A stretch of DNA of 64,000 nucleotides from Maribacter zhoushanensis (GCF_029350975.1 NZ_JARKMR010000002.1:372001-436000); one strand, 5' to 3'. Positions 37,753 to 46,989 are shown, numbered from the stretch's first letter. Notes: generated by a model from the letters alone, not told the origin. Made by a program: numbers and translations.

Positions 37753-38376
37753 TTATTTAGTAATCAAATTGAATGAGATTTTTATTCCTTCTATGATCAT
37801 ACCGGTACCAATTATGGCAATAATCAAACCCATTATTTTACCGATTACTGAAATAACATTGAACCCCACTAAGCGTACAATAAAGTTGCTTAGCCTAAAG
37901 GTTAGGTAAGTCAACAAGCTCATAAAACCGAATACTGCTATTACAATAGCAATATGTACAGGTTGTGCGCTAGACACAAAGTTCATAGCAGTAACTATTG
38001 TTCCCGGACCGGCTAAAATTGGAATAGCCAAAGGAGATACAGCAATGTTTTCATCGATGTTTACGTGCTTAATATTCTTAACGTTAGATTGTTTTGATTG
38101 AAGCATTTCAAAACCAATAAAAAATATAAGTATACCGCCGGTAATTTTAAAGGCAGGAATGCTAATATTAAATAATTCGAATATATATTTTCCTAAAAGG
38201 ACAAATACTAATACAATTATAAAGGCAATAAGATTGGCTCTTTTATTGATATCTTCTTTCGTTTTATTATCGGCACCTTGGGTAAGCGATAAAAAAACGG
38301 TCATGTTAGAAATTGGGTTGGTAATGGCAAAAAAGCCAGTAAAAACAGCAATAGAAAATGTTATTAAATCATCCAT
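37753..38376 (-). CDS. MarC-family integral membrane protein
   Basis: The ATG at 38376 gives 207 residues (a TTG 12 bases upstream is not needed). Six membrane segments are visible, with NPISNMTVFLSLTQGAD near the start and AVSPLAIPILAGPGTIVTAMNF in the middle, the strongest MarC signature. MarC was once linked to multiple antibiotic resistance, but that role was withdrawn and the function is unknown. Located upstream of the Kef-like pair. Confidence 0.85.
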   Translation of the reverse strand: MDDLITFSIAVFTGFFAITNPISNMTVFLSLTQGADNKTKEDINKRANLIAFIIVLVFVLLGKYIFELFNISIPAFKITGGILIFFIGFEMLQSKQSNVKNIKHVNIDENIAVSPLAIPILAGPGTIVTAMNFVSSAQPVHIAIVIAVFGFMSLLTYLTFRLSNFIVRLVGFNVISVIGKIMGLIIAIIGTGMIIEGIKISFNLITK

Positions 38377-38560
38377 TATTATGAGCAAAAATTAATCGTG
38401 CAAGAACTAGATTTTTTATTAAAATTCCTAAACTATTTAAAAGCTTTAAAGAATAATTATACTTCTTAAAAATAGAGGGGCAAATGAAATTCTTGTCTCT
38501 TATAAAATTATGATTATAAATGATTTACAAAAATATTCCAGATAGCGAATGAAATATTAT

Positions 38561-39679
38561 TTATTTTAAAATTTCGAATAGAATAAATTGATTGAGCTGA
38601 GGACCATAAAGACTAAAATTATTATCAGCTACCACGACTAATGATTGATTACCATTTTTAAAGTTTGGACCAAAAGTGATGCCTTCAATATTATCTACTA
38701 TACCGTTGGTAAGTTCTTTACGAATATTCTCAAAATTGAACATAAGTTTTTTGGTTGCTTTAGTATAATTAGTTTCTTTTAAACTACTAATATTGCTAAC
38801 ATCCGTTGCATTGCTTGCATCCACATCGTAAATCTTAACGGTATTACCACCGTCGGTATATCCCATAGAATATGAACGTTCTAAAACAAAAAACTTATTT
38901 GTATCATATTCTAGAATCTCTACGATACCATTCAATTCAAAAGTAGCTCCGTCAGCTGCGGCACGAGCAACCTTGTCCAATTCATATACTATTTCCTTTT
39001 CTAAAAGCCCAGTTCCCTTGTTAAAAAAAGCAATTCTTACAGGTGAATCTGTTTCTTCTAAGATAGGTTCTTCACCATCTTCTTTCAACGGTAATTCCAT
39101 TGCAACCCAATACCCTTTTTTATTGTGACTCAATGTAATGCCTTCAAATACACCATTATGACGTGGTCCTAAATTCGTATTAATATTTGGTAAGTAGCGG
39201 TTCGTTAAATCAAATTCCTTGACATAGACTCCGCTTGAATCTGAAATACGGACAAAGGGTTTTGTTCCATTCTTTATGTTTCCTTCACTTGTATAAATGA
39301 AGTATCCATCATCAAATCTTATAGATTCTGGGTCAACTGTTCCTTTAGAGAATAGGTTGCCGTTTTTATCCTTTAAATGAGTAACTGATGTTATATCAAC
39401 GGAGTCAAATCCGTTGATATCATAAGAAAGCTTAGCAGTATAAAATCTAGAGTATTCACTATCATCACTTATGGCATACCAATTACCATTAGCATAATCA
39501 ATTCCTGATAATCCCCCTACCCTTGTGTCTGCAAATGTAGTTGCGTCCGGTAAAACATATTCGTCTACAAAACGAAGTTTTAAATCGTTCTTAGTTTTTT
39601 TGACCTCATTATTGTATCGGCAAGAGATTACAGTAAATATCACTGTAAATATTATGAACGTTCCTGTAATTCTCTTCAT
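38561..39679 (-). CDS. esterase-like-of-phytase family lipoprotein
   Basis: The 372-residue protein has a lipoprotein signal (ITGTFIIFTVIFTVISC). A six-bladed propeller-like body follows: GLSGIDYANGNWYAISDDS, DPESIRFDDGYFIYTSEGN, HNGVFEGITLSHNKKGYWVAM and GIVDNIEGITFGPNF. This is the esterase-like activity of phytase family, whose Glu-containing repeats may bind calcium. The substrate is unknown. A -7 element lies at 39728-39735. Confidence 0.72.
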   Translation of the reverse strand: MKRITGTFIIFTVIFTVISCRYNNEVKKTKNDLKLRFVDEYVLPDATTFADTRVGGLSGIDYANGNWYAISDDSEYSRFYTAKLSYDINGFDSVDITSVTHLKDKNGNLFSKGTVDPESIRFDDGYFIYTSEGNIKNGTKPFVRISDSSGVYVKEFDLTNRYLPNINTNLGPRHNGVFEGITLSHNKKGYWVAMELPLKEDGEEPILEETDSPVRIAFFNKGTGLLEKEIVYELDKVARAAADGATFELNGIVEILEYDTNKFFVLERSYSMGYTDGGNTVKIYDVDASNATDVSNISSLKETNYTKATKKLMFNFENIRKELTNGIVDNIEGITFGPNFKNGNQSLVVVADNNFSLYGPQLNQFILFEILK

Positions 39680-39727
39680 TTACCAGTGCTTAATAACCAA
39701 CCTTAATTCGTGTGAGTTTCTGAGATA

Positions 39728-39735
39728 CAAAGGTA
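39728..39735 (-). promoter_or_regulatory. candidate -7 element of the phytase-esterase-like gene
   Basis: TACCTTTG on the minus strand, 48 bases before the ATG at 39679. Confidence 0.4.
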
Positions 39736-39760
39736 GCATCAAATTATAACAAGCTACGTT

Positions 39761-40549
39761 TTAATTAACCAATGTCTTTGTCAATGAAAGTAGTGCTTCA
39801 ACTTTTTTAGCATCATAAGTATCTGGGTGTGCTTGTGCATATTCGCCTTTGTCATTGTCAAAATAAGCATAAGTTTTTGCTTTGTCCGTCATACTTAAAT
39901 CATACAAAATATCTACACCTTTTTCTGCAGGAGACCAATGCTGACCATAAGCTTCTTTAGCCATTTTTGTATTTAATAAGGAACCAGGATTTACTGCTAC
40001 AACAGAAATTGATGGTTCTTGTTTTGCTAAATAAAAACTCCACATTGTTAAGGCTAGCTTGCTTTGTGCATAAGCATCATTAGCTCCTAAACTAATACCG
40101 CCTTGTAATGCATTTAAAGAAACTGGAGATTGGGCTGCAGAACTAAGATTTACTATTCTAGGTGCATCTGTTTTTTTCAATAGCGGTAATACGGCATTTG
40201 TAAATTGATACGGTGCTAAATAATTCACTACTAAACGAACATCTACTCCATTCGTAGCAGTATGAATTTTAGCTTTAAAAATACCTGCATTGTTGACCAA
40301 AACATCAATTTTCGGCATTTTCTCGGTGACTTCTTTTGCCATCATTCTTACGTCTGACAAGTTTGAGTAATCGGCTAAAAAACCTACCACATTATCATTC
40401 TTTGATTCTGCTTTGATTTCTGTTACGGTGGCATTTAACTTAGCTTCAGTTCTACCATGAACCCCAACAAAATGACCTTCTTTTGCTAAGCGCAAGGCTA
40501 ATAATTTTCCTATTCCGTCAGTACTTCCTGTAATTAATATATGTTTCAT
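39761..40549 (-). CDS. short-chain dehydrogenase/reductase (SDR)
   Basis: The 262-residue protein has the cofactor loop TGSTDGIGKLLALRL, NNAG (LVNNAGIF), a Ser in RIVNLSSAAQ and the catalytic YAQSK (DAYAQSKLAL). It oxidises or reduces an unknown alcohol/carbonyl with NAD(P). The GRT after the second strand suggests NADP preference. It follows the 2OG oxygenase gene on the same strand with an 84-base gap. Confidence 0.88.
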   Translation of the reverse strand: MKHILITGSTDGIGKLLALRLAKEGHFVGVHGRTEAKLNATVTEIKAESKNDNVVGFLADYSNLSDVRMMAKEVTEKMPKIDVLVNNAGIFKAKIHTATNGVDVRLVVNYLAPYQFTNAVLPLLKKTDAPRIVNLSSAAQSPVSLNALQGGISLGANDAYAQSKLALTMWSFYLAKQEPSISVVAVNPGSLLNTKMAKEAYGQHWSPAEKGVDILYDLSMTDKAKTYAYFDNDKGEYAQAHPDTYDAKKVEALLSLTKTLVN

Positions 40550-40633
40550 TTTTGCTTTTTACTGTTGATGAAATATGGGCAGAAATTTGTCTGCTATTTT
40601 TTATAAAGTTGTATCTATTTTACTTGTGGTCTT

Positions 40634-41599
40634 TTAAAAAGGTGCAAAGGTGTCTTTAGGACTGTTTGGTACACTCCAACGCTCACGAGCACTTATACTT
40701 TCTGTTGTAACAACTTTAGATGCTGAGTTATTTGCAATACCATAGCTACTTACACTGCCTCTTGGAATTTGCATGTGGTCTCCGTACAACCAAACTACCA
40801 AATTACTGCGTTGCCCACTGGTTATTGGGTGCGTAGCGTGCGCAACATTGCCTCTGTGAATTATTGCTTTGCCTGATTCAAAAGTAGTTTGTACCGTTTT
40901 TCCTGTGGTCTTATCATAGAAATCAACTTGTGAACCTGTGAATTTTTCATCAGGTAAGTTGATATTAATATTCAAGGTAGCAGCAGAAGCATCGGTATGG
41001 GCGTGCAAATCTTTGTCTTTATCCGGGTTATACTGAATAGAAAAGCCAAATGTTTGGTTATCATAACCATAAGTACCCAATAACAAACGAGCGATCGGAC
41101 GCATATAACGATCCATGATTTCGTTATAAAATGCCTGAAAATTAGGTGCTGCAAGGTGTCCCTCTGAGCGTGGATCTAGCATAATCCCATAACGATTCAA
41201 TTGAATACCATAAGGTGCACGTCTAGGGATTTCAGAATTTACAGTATCCTCTAAATACTTGCGAAATTCCGCTAAGCGTTCTAAATCAAAAAACTGAGCG
41301 GAATACACTCCAGGGATAATTTCTTCCCATAAATCAGCTACAGCATTTTCTTTTTCTGGATTTTCCCAAGCATCGTTTATCGCTTTTCTCAATTTTGGGT
41401 CAAGTAGCGTTTCATCAGGAATTAATAAACTGTCTTTGTTTTCAATTTCCCATTCTCTCCATGCATCTTCAAGTAACTCTCGGTTACTATTCCAAAATTG
41501 TGACACAGATGGATCACGGTTTAATGAAGCTTCGCGAGTTGGTACTGTAAGTGCACGAGCTTGTGCGAGTGCATTAGTATTTGTTGTTGTTGTTTTCAT
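40634..41599 (-). CDS. 2-oxoglutarate/Fe(II)-dependent oxygenase
   Basis: The ATG at 41599 gives 321 residues; an upstream TTG is discarded. A double-stranded beta-helix is visible in the second half. The iron site is HTD in KDLHAHTDASAAT plus a distal His in IIHRGNVAHATHP, and the following Arg (GQRSNLVVW) would hold 2-oxoglutarate. This resembles the prolyl 4-hydroxylase group, often acting on amino acids or small metabolites. The substrate is unknown. The -7 element lies at 41671-41678. Confidence 0.78.
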   Translation of the reverse strand: MKTTTTNTNALAQARALTVPTREASLNRDPSVSQFWNSNRELLEDAWREWEIENKDSLLIPDETLLDPKLRKAINDAWENPEKENAVADLWEEIIPGVYSAQFFDLERLAEFRKYLEDTVNSEIPRRAPYGIQLNRYGIMLDPRSEGHLAAPNFQAFYNEIMDRYMRPIARLLLGTYGYDNQTFGFSIQYNPDKDKDLHAHTDASAATLNININLPDEKFTGSQVDFYDKTTGKTVQTTFESGKAIIHRGNVAHATHPITSGQRSNLVVWLYGDHMQIPRGSVSSYGIANNSASKVVTTESISARERWSVPNSPKDTFAPF

Positions 41600-41670
41600 G
41601 ATATATTTGTTTTTTACCAAAACCTCATTAAGAGCATCTTTTGGTTTTATTTATTTACTTATTCTGATAA

Positions 41671-41678
41671 CAAAGGTA
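41671..41678 (-). promoter_or_regulatory. candidate -7 element of the 2OG oxygenase gene
   Basis: TACCTTTG on the minus strand, about 70 bases before the ATG. Confidence 0.4.
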
Positions 41679-41750
41679 GTATGAGACACCAGTAATTTTT
41701 TGGTAGTAAAAACGGTTGTTTAGGTAAATTTCAAGGTTTTATTTTAAAGC

Positions 41751-41777
41751 AAAAAAATGCCCCATTTCTGGGGCATT
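41751..41777 (-). terminator. terminator of the quinone-reductase-like locus
   Basis: AATGCCCC pairs with GGGGCATT across a 6-base loop, followed on the minus strand by seven T. Confidence 0.85.
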
Positions 41778-41848
41778 CAACAAAACATATTAATCGGCAT
41801 GTTTAGAGTTAGCAACTCTAATTCTCCTGAATATTTATTTACTATTAT

Positions 41849-42832
41849 TTAGTTTTCAACCACAACTTTACCTATAGCTGTACCACTGGCTAAGTGTGCA
41901 TATGCATCACCAACTTGCTCTAATGAAAATTGATTTTCATCTACAACTGGCGTTAAGTGCCCTTCATTGGAAATTTTAGCCAGTTTCTCCAAAATTTCGG
42001 CATGTTTAGCTCTTTTGAAGTTGTGTAACATGGGTATTAACATGAAAACTACGTGTAAAGAAGCTCCTTTAAAGTGCAACGGAGTTAAATCAATTTCTAA
42101 CAAGGAAACCGTTGTAGAAATGTGTCCGTTTAAGGCAATTGCTTCCATAGAATTGGTCAGGTTTGCACCACCAACCGTATCGAAAATAACATCAAATCCA
42201 CCATCTGTATATTTTGCTGTGTAATCTGCTACTTTCTCTGTAGTAAAATCAATAAAGGTTGCTCCAAATTTCTCAATAATCGCTTTTTGTTTGTCGCCTG
42301 TTCCTGTTGCAAAAACTTCTGCTCCAAAGTACTTCGCTAATTGAACCGCTAAGTGACCAACACCGCCAGAACCACCATGTATTAATACTTTTTTCCCTGA
42401 TTTTACACCTGCTCTTGTTAACCCTTCGTATGCTGTAATTGCTACTAATGGTAAGGCTGTAGTTTCGCGCATCGTTAAGTCTTTTGGTTTGTGACCAATT
42501 AAACTACTATCGGCAACAATGTATTCTGTTAATGTACCAGGTAAATCTGCTAGTCCTCAAGCACAACCGTAAACTTCATCCCCAACTTTATAACCCTCTA
42601 CTCCTTCTCCAATGGCTTCTACTTTTCCAGAAAAATCCATACCTAACAAGGCTGGTGCAGCCGGCGATAAAGGTAAATCTGCACCCATATTCTTAATCAT
42701 CATATCAATAGTATTGACACTAGATGCCGCTATTTTTACTAATACATGATTTGCTTTTACTGTTGGTTTTGCTATTTCTGATACTTCGAAATTTGCGCTT
42801 TCTCCGTATTCATTTAGTAACATTGCTTTCAT
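41849..42832 (-). pseudogene. zinc-independent quinone oxidoreductase (MDR) interrupted by in-frame TGA
   Basis: The frame begins at 42832 (MKAMLLNEYGESANFEV) with the catalytic-domain start of the MDR/quinone reductase group and runs to YKVGDEVYGCA. It then meets a TGA (plus-strand 42557-42559) and continues in the same frame with GLADLPGTLTEY, the Rossmann part (KVLIHGGSGGVGHLAVQLAK) and an end IGKVVVEN, 327 codons in all. In relatives the interrupted position is Gly (GCAGGL), and GGA to TGA is one base change. There is no other damage, so the loss is recent or the base is a sequencing error. If translated separately, the second part would lack the catalytic domain. Confidence 0.85.
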
Positions 42833-42850
42833 ATCTATTTTTTTTATTTC

Positions 42851-42906
42851 GTTAATTGTTGTTCGTTAATTGTTGTTCGTTAATTGTTGTTCGTTAATCG
42901 TTGTTG
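42851..42906. repeat. 14-bp tandem repeat, four copies
   Basis: The unit GTTAATTGTTGTTC occurs three times exactly (42851-42892) and a fourth time with two changes (42893-42906), just upstream of the quinone reductase start. Copy number may vary and alter that gene's expression. Confidence 0.85.
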
Positions 42907-42914
42907 GTTTTTCG

Positions 42915-43018
42915 TTTTTCGCTGTGCGCTAGATGCTCCGCGCGGCACGCTTAACACATATTTTCAGATTGCGACCTGCGTATGGCGTTAAGCGTATTGC
43001 GCATGGCGCTCAGCGCCC
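42915..43018. other. GC-rich block with GCGC-containing repeats
   Basis: About 100 bases of unusually high GC for this genome lie between the enoyl-CoA hydratase stop and the 14-bp repeat. Near-repeated units include TGCGTATGGCG, AAGCGTATTGCGC and ATGGCGCTCAGCGC. GGCGC/GCGCC (43004-43016) can form a tight hairpin next to the gene end. It codes for nothing obvious and looks like an inserted intergenic repeat element. Confidence 0.5.
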
Positions 43019-43864
43019 TTAATTCACTTCTTGAATATCCATTACCATTTGTTCCCGGTTCTTTTGGTTGTCATGGTCAAATTGCGCTCCGTTATCGTCT
43101 GCATAAGCAAAACGTTTTATAGCCGGAGTTCTACTTGTTGCCTGAAACAATTGATATGCTTCTTCTTTTAAAGCTTCTTTTATCGGTAAATCTATAGAAG
43201 CATATACAGCACTTTTAGAAGCTGCAATAGAATCTGCTGGAAATTGAGAAATACGTTGTGCCAAAGCATCTACATAAGCACCAATTTCATCTGCGTCTAA
43301 AGCTTTGTTTATAGTTCCGAATTTTTCAGCCTCATCTGCATCCCAATCTTTAGCACCTAAAATTATTTCTAATGCTTTTCCTAAACCTGCTTGTCTAGCC
43401 ATACGTGAAGCTCCACCACCACAAGGTAAAATTCCCATACCAACTTCCATTTGCATAAATTTCGCTTTTCCTCTAGCTGCAAAACGCATATCTAAAGCCA
43501 ACGCCATTTCGTGTCCGCCCCCTCTTGCAAAACCTTCAATTTTGGCGATAGTTGCTTGTGGCACGTTGCTTAATCTTTCTAATACGGCTTGTAGGTCCAA
43601 TAACTGTACTTCGTTTCTTGGTACCGCTTCCATAGACATATCTCTAAGTAAGTTGGTATCATAATGGCATACCCAATATCCCGGATTTGAAGATTCAAAA
43701 ACCACAACTTTTACGCTTCTATCACGCTCTAATCGTAAGCATAAACTGCTTAAATCTGCCAGCATCTCTTGTCCCTGTACGTTTACGGGTCCGAAGTTGA
43801 TGTCAACTGTTAAAATTCCGCCTTTTTGTTCTGCTGTAAATGTTTGAAAGTTCTTGTAGTCCAT
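43019..43864 (-). CDS. enoyl-CoA hydratase/isomerase (crotonase) family protein
   Basis: The 281-residue protein has the crotonase oxyanion segments IAKIEGFARGGGHEMALALDMRFAA and GGGASRMARQAGLGKALEIIL. The usual hydratase Glu pair is not clear: the first region has the form ARGGGHE, with a Gly-rich turn and a Glu, and VGMGILPCGGG lacks the second Glu, so the reaction may not be hydration. The helix FADDNGAQFDHDN near the end is atypical. A good promoter (43909-43916 with a -33 TTTG) lies upstream. Confidence 0.8.
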   Translation of the reverse strand: MDYKNFQTFTAEQKGGILTVDINFGPVNVQGQEMLADLSSLCLRLERDRSVKVVVFESSNPGYWVCHYDTNLLRDMSMEAVPRNEVQLLDLQAVLERLSNVPQATIAKIEGFARGGGHEMALALDMRFAARGKAKFMQMEVGMGILPCGGGASRMARQAGLGKALEIILGAKDWDADEAEKFGTINKALDADEIGAYVDALAQRISQFPADSIAASKSAVYASIDLPIKEALKEEAYQLFQATSRTPAIKRFAYADDNGAQFDHDNQKNREQMVMDIQEVN

Positions 43865-43908
43865 AATATTATATTTTGGTTGATATTCGTTCTGTATTAA
43901 TTACAGTA

Positions 43909-43937
43909 CAAAGATATCTGGGGACGCAAGTTTCAAA
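43909..43937 (-). promoter_or_regulatory. promoter of the crotonase-family gene
   Basis: On the minus strand TTTG (43937-43934), then 17 bases, then TATCTTTG (43916-43909). This is one of the more complete promoter matches in the window, about 45 bases before the ATG. Confidence 0.55.
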
Positions 43938-44034
43938 TGGGTAAAAAACAAAGTGGTTTTGGTAAAAAATGAGGTAAATGCTACTTTTTCAAGTTTAAGT
44001 AAGTAATTTAATTGGCTTTATAATCAAACTTTCT

Positions 44035-44445
44035 ATGAGCACATCCTGTGAACCTGCACCACAGAATAAAAAAGAATTTATTTCTGATATAGGTGAAATA
44101 CTAGTAAAAGATAATGGTAAGAAGAAATACTATACACCCGAAGAGGTGAAAAAAGCCCACCGAAAAAGTAAATGGTATGACTATGTAGATTTATCTTGTT
44201 GGGCAATGTCAGTTTTTACATCTCACGAAGCTTTTGATTTATATCATAAAGTTACAGGGGAAGCTTGTGATTATGTAGCTATGAAAACAGAAATGTTAAG
44301 TGGTTTATCAGTTTCTACGGCATCTAATTGGACAGATATTCCGGACTTGGATATTGATGCGTCTTGGTTAGATTTTGGAGATGTATTCGATGGAATATTT
44401 GAAGGCGTTGGAGAATTTATCTCTGGGATTTTCGATGGTATCTAG
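44035..44445 (+). CDS. small protein of unknown function with C-terminal amphipathic repeat
   Basis: The 136-residue protein has no signal peptide and no family I recognise. Its N-terminal half is charged (KEFISDIGEILVKDNGKKKYYTP, with a KKAHRKSKWYDYVD segment) and includes three Cys. The C-terminal 35 residues are acidic and aromatic with a near-repeat, FDGIFEGVGEFISGIFDGI. The hydrophobic positions are spaced like an amphipathic or membrane-active helix. It overlaps the stop of the convergent AraC gene by 4 bases. The intact frame, 411 bases, and sensible codon use support a real gene. Confidence 0.6.
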   Translation: MSTSCEPAPQNKKEFISDIGEILVKDNGKKKYYTPEEVKKAHRKSKWYDYVDLSCWAMSVFTSHEAFDLYHKVTGEACDYVAMKTEMLSGLSVSTASNWTDIPDLDIDASWLDFGDVFDGIFEGVGEFISGIFDGI

Positions 44446-45332
44446 TTTGCCTGTGCAGCTATGTTAGCTTTAAAAGCCCCAATCGTCATTCCCTTATAAC
44501 TTTGGAAAGTCTTGTTTAAATGACTGGAATCTGTAAAACCTAATTCCAACGCAATTTCTGAGAACTGCAAGTCCGTATATTTTAATCGGGTTTCTACAAG
44601 CTTCAATTTATAGTTTATGATATACTTCTTCAAAGAAACATCGGTATGCTTTTTAAAGTATTCACTCATGTAATTATCTGCCATATGAAATTCCTCTGCC
44701 AGACGCTTGGTAGTAAGTAATTCAGAATTGTAGATATTGGCGTGAATATAGTTGATGATTTGCTGAATCTTAGATGATTTAACCTCCTTAACGGTATCTG
44801 CCGTATTTATAAATTGAATGTTTCTGGCAATCAGATGTAGAATAACTGATACTGAGTTTTGAATGATAAAAATATCAAAGGTCTGCTCTCTCATATATTC
44901 AGTAGCGACCATATTTATTAAGGAAACCAAGTGCGACCTGTCAGATTCCGTTTCGAACTGCATTTCACGAAGTTCGTGGCTTTCGCTATTTAAAATTTCC
45001 TCAATTTTTCGAAACCAATCGTTAACGGGCAGTGTTTCGTTCTGTGTAGCTGTATTTCTAAAGAAGCTCTTTAAAAACTTAATGGCCACAGTAGTTGTGG
45101 CGGTTTCAGGGTTTACGATATAAATATCGTCAGGTATAAAAACAAAAACACTATTGGCAGTATAGGGAACAGTTTTACCATTGATCTTTATAGAACCTGT
45201 TCCCTTTTCAAAATATAGTATTTCAAAAAAACGAATAGTCGTGTATTTGCAAAATTCAAACAAGGTTTGTTCTTCGTATTTAGCAATTACAATATTTTCA
45301 ATGATAGTACGTGCCATGGTGTAAAGATGCAT
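44442..45332 (-). CDS. AraC-family transcriptional regulator
   Basis: The 296-residue protein has an N-terminal cupin-like sensing domain (FFEILYFEKGTGSIKINGKT, FVFIPDDIYIV). A C-terminal double helix-turn-helix follows (LAEEFHMADNYMSEYFKKH and FSEIALELGFTDSSHLNKTFQSYKG). Its ATG overlaps the stop of the upstream flavoprotein gene (TAATG), so the two are translationally coupled and may share a signal. A second regulator of similar design is encoded at 54572. The targets may be the surrounding oxidoreductase genes. Confidence 0.88.
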   Translation of the reverse strand: MHLYTMARTIIENIVIAKYEEQTLFEFCKYTTIRFFEILYFEKGTGSIKINGKTVPYTANSVFVFIPDDIYIVNPETATTTVAIKFLKSFFRNTATQNETLPVNDWFRKIEEILNSESHELREMQFETESDRSHLVSLINMVATEYMREQTFDIFIIQNSVSVILHLIARNIQFINTADTVKEVKSSKIQQIINYIHANIYNSELLTTKRLAEEFHMADNYMSEYFKKHTDVSLKKYIINYKLKLVETRLKYTDLQFSEIALELGFTDSSHLNKTFQSYKGMTIGAFKANIAAQAN

Positions 45333-46978
45333 TAATTTGTGGTAGTGGCAAATTTGTCTTGCGCCAAAAACTTATGAATATCGCTAACTACTATAGAGCC
45401 TTCACCAACGGCGGAAGCAACACGTTTTACAGAACCCGAACGCACATCGCCAACAGCAAAGAGACCAGGTAAACTGGTTTCAAACGTGTAGGGTTTTCGC
45501 TGATTGAATTCAGATTCATTTTTTAGTGCGTAGTCGCAAATGGAAAGTCCGGTATGGACAAAACCTTTGGCGTCGGTATCAATAATGGTATCTAACCACT
45601 CTGTACAAGGTTTTGCACCTACAAAAGTGAAAAGGTAACTAATATCATTTTCCACTAAAGTTTCATTTTTCTTGACTGTCACCTCTTCCAAATAGGTGTC
45701 GCCATCAACTTTTACAACATTGCTATTTGTCAATACTTCTATGTTTTCGCAAGCCATTATACGTTGAACCAAATAGTCGCTCATTTTAGCACCAATATCT
45801 TCATTTCTAATAATTACATAAACTTTATGCGCATAATTAGATAAGAATATTGCGGCTTGACCTGCAGAATTACCACCGCCAACAATACCAATGTCACTGT
45901 CTTTACACATATTGGCATGCATAGATGTTGCGCTATAATATACGCCCGCGCCTTCAAACTTATCTATATCTTGTAAGGGCAATTTTCTATACGCGGCACC
46001 TGTAGCGGCAATTACAGTTTTAGCTTTTATTGGAGACGTGTTACTGGCATGAACCTCGTAAATATCTGCTTTACGCTCTATACTTTCTACCCTGTGTGGA
46101 ACTGAAATGGTGCAACCAAATTTTTGGGCTTGAATGTAACCGTTATTTGCTAAGTCTCTACCTGATATTCCAGTAGGGAACCCTAAGTAATTTTCAATTT
46201 TAGAACTCTTTCCTGCTTGACCTCCTGGAGAATTGCTGTCAATTGTTAATACCTTTAATCCTTCAGAAGCTGCGTAAACACTGGCAGCTAAACCAGCAGG
46301 ACCGGCTCCTACAACCAACACATCATAAACTTCATCATCTAATTTAATTCTGACTCCTGTACATTCCCCTATTTCATCAATTGTTGGACGAATAGAAATT
46401 TCATTCTGACTATTTATTAAAACAGGTAGGTCATCAGTTGTCAAACTGAAGGTTTCTAACATTTGAACCAATCCTTCCTCTTTGTCAGAATCTATGTATT
46501 TATACCATATGTCATTCTTATCCATAAAATCACGGATGGCATATGTTTCATTTGAATGTTCAGAACCAATTAACTTAATTCCTTGAATACTGTGTTTTAA
46601 CGCATCTTCACGTAGCAAAAAAGCATTAAGCAATACATCACTAATATCACTGAATTTGGCGATGGCACTTTTTAATTTTTCAGGTTTAATACGTAAAAGT
46701 TGTGTATTTTCTAAGGTCTCACCGCAAACACCTACTGTACGGTGCGAAAGTATACTGCTTGAACCTGAGAACTGATGCTTTTTATGAATAGTAAGATTAT
46801 CATCTTTCTGATCTGGGTCAATAATTCTAATTCCGCCAGAGAGTACCACGAAGAAATCATAATGTTGATCTCCAAAATCTAAAACAACCGTTGGCTCTTT
46901 ATAGGTTTCTATAGTACCATAAGTCTTTAACTTTGCTACTTGAGCATTCGTTAGTTCAGGAAATTTTGGATCGATCAT
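45332..46978 (-). CDS. cyclic-nucleotide-binding domain / thioredoxin-reductase-like FAD protein lacking CxxC
   Basis: The 548-residue protein has three parts. A Crp-type cyclic-nucleotide-binding fold occupies about 1-125 (FFVVLSGGIRIIDPD), a glutaredoxin/thioredoxin-like segment about 130-205, and a thioredoxin reductase module starts at GAGPAGL (224-230) with GGGNSAGQAA for NADPH (367-376) and GLFAVGDVRSG near the end. The redox-active CxxC of thioredoxin reductase is replaced by SATS (349-352), so disulfide reduction is unlikely. NAD(P)H oxidase or sensor roles are possible. It is followed by a coupled AraC gene and preceded, 11 bases away, by a UBP zinc-finger gene. Confidence 0.82.
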   Translation of the reverse strand: MIDPKFPELTNAQVAKLKTYGTIETYKEPTVVLDFGDQHYDFFVVLSGGIRIIDPDQKDDNLTIHKKHQFSGSSSILSHRTVGVCGETLENTQLLRIKPEKLKSAIAKFSDISDVLLNAFLLREDALKHSIQGIKLIGSEHSNETYAIRDFMDKNDIWYKYIDSDKEEGLVQMLETFSLTTDDLPVLINSQNEISIRPTIDEIGECTGVRIKLDDEVYDVLVVGAGPAGLAASVYAASEGLKVLTIDSNSPGGQAGKSSKIENYLGFPTGISGRDLANNGYIQAQKFGCTISVPHRVESIERKADIYEVHASNTSPIKAKTVIAATGAAYRKLPLQDIDKFEGAGVYYSATSMHANMCKDSDIGIVGGGNSAGQAAIFLSNYAHKVYVIIRNEDIGAKMSDYLVQRIMACENIEVLTNSNVVKVDGDTYLEEVTVKKNETLVENDISYLFTFVGAKPCTEWLDTIIDTDAKGFVHTGLSICDYALKNESEFNQRKPYTFETSLPGLFAVGDVRSGSVKRVASAVGEGSIVVSDIHKFLAQDKFATTTN

Positions 46979-46989
46979 ATTGAATTGGT

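Noticed and set aside
38874-38881. Further copies of the TetR palindrome core (GAACGTTC at 38874 and 39656)
   Set aside because: They lack the outer AAT/ATT bases and lie inside the coding region of the phytase-esterase-like gene.
42557-42559. TGA as a selenocysteine codon in the quinone reductase
   Set aside because: Relatives have Gly here, no Cys-containing homologue is known to me at this position, and no SECIS-like hairpin is evident just after it on the minus strand.
42851-42906. Tandem repeat as a CRISPR array
   Set aside because: The units are contiguous with no spacers, only 14 bases long, and no cas gene is in the window.
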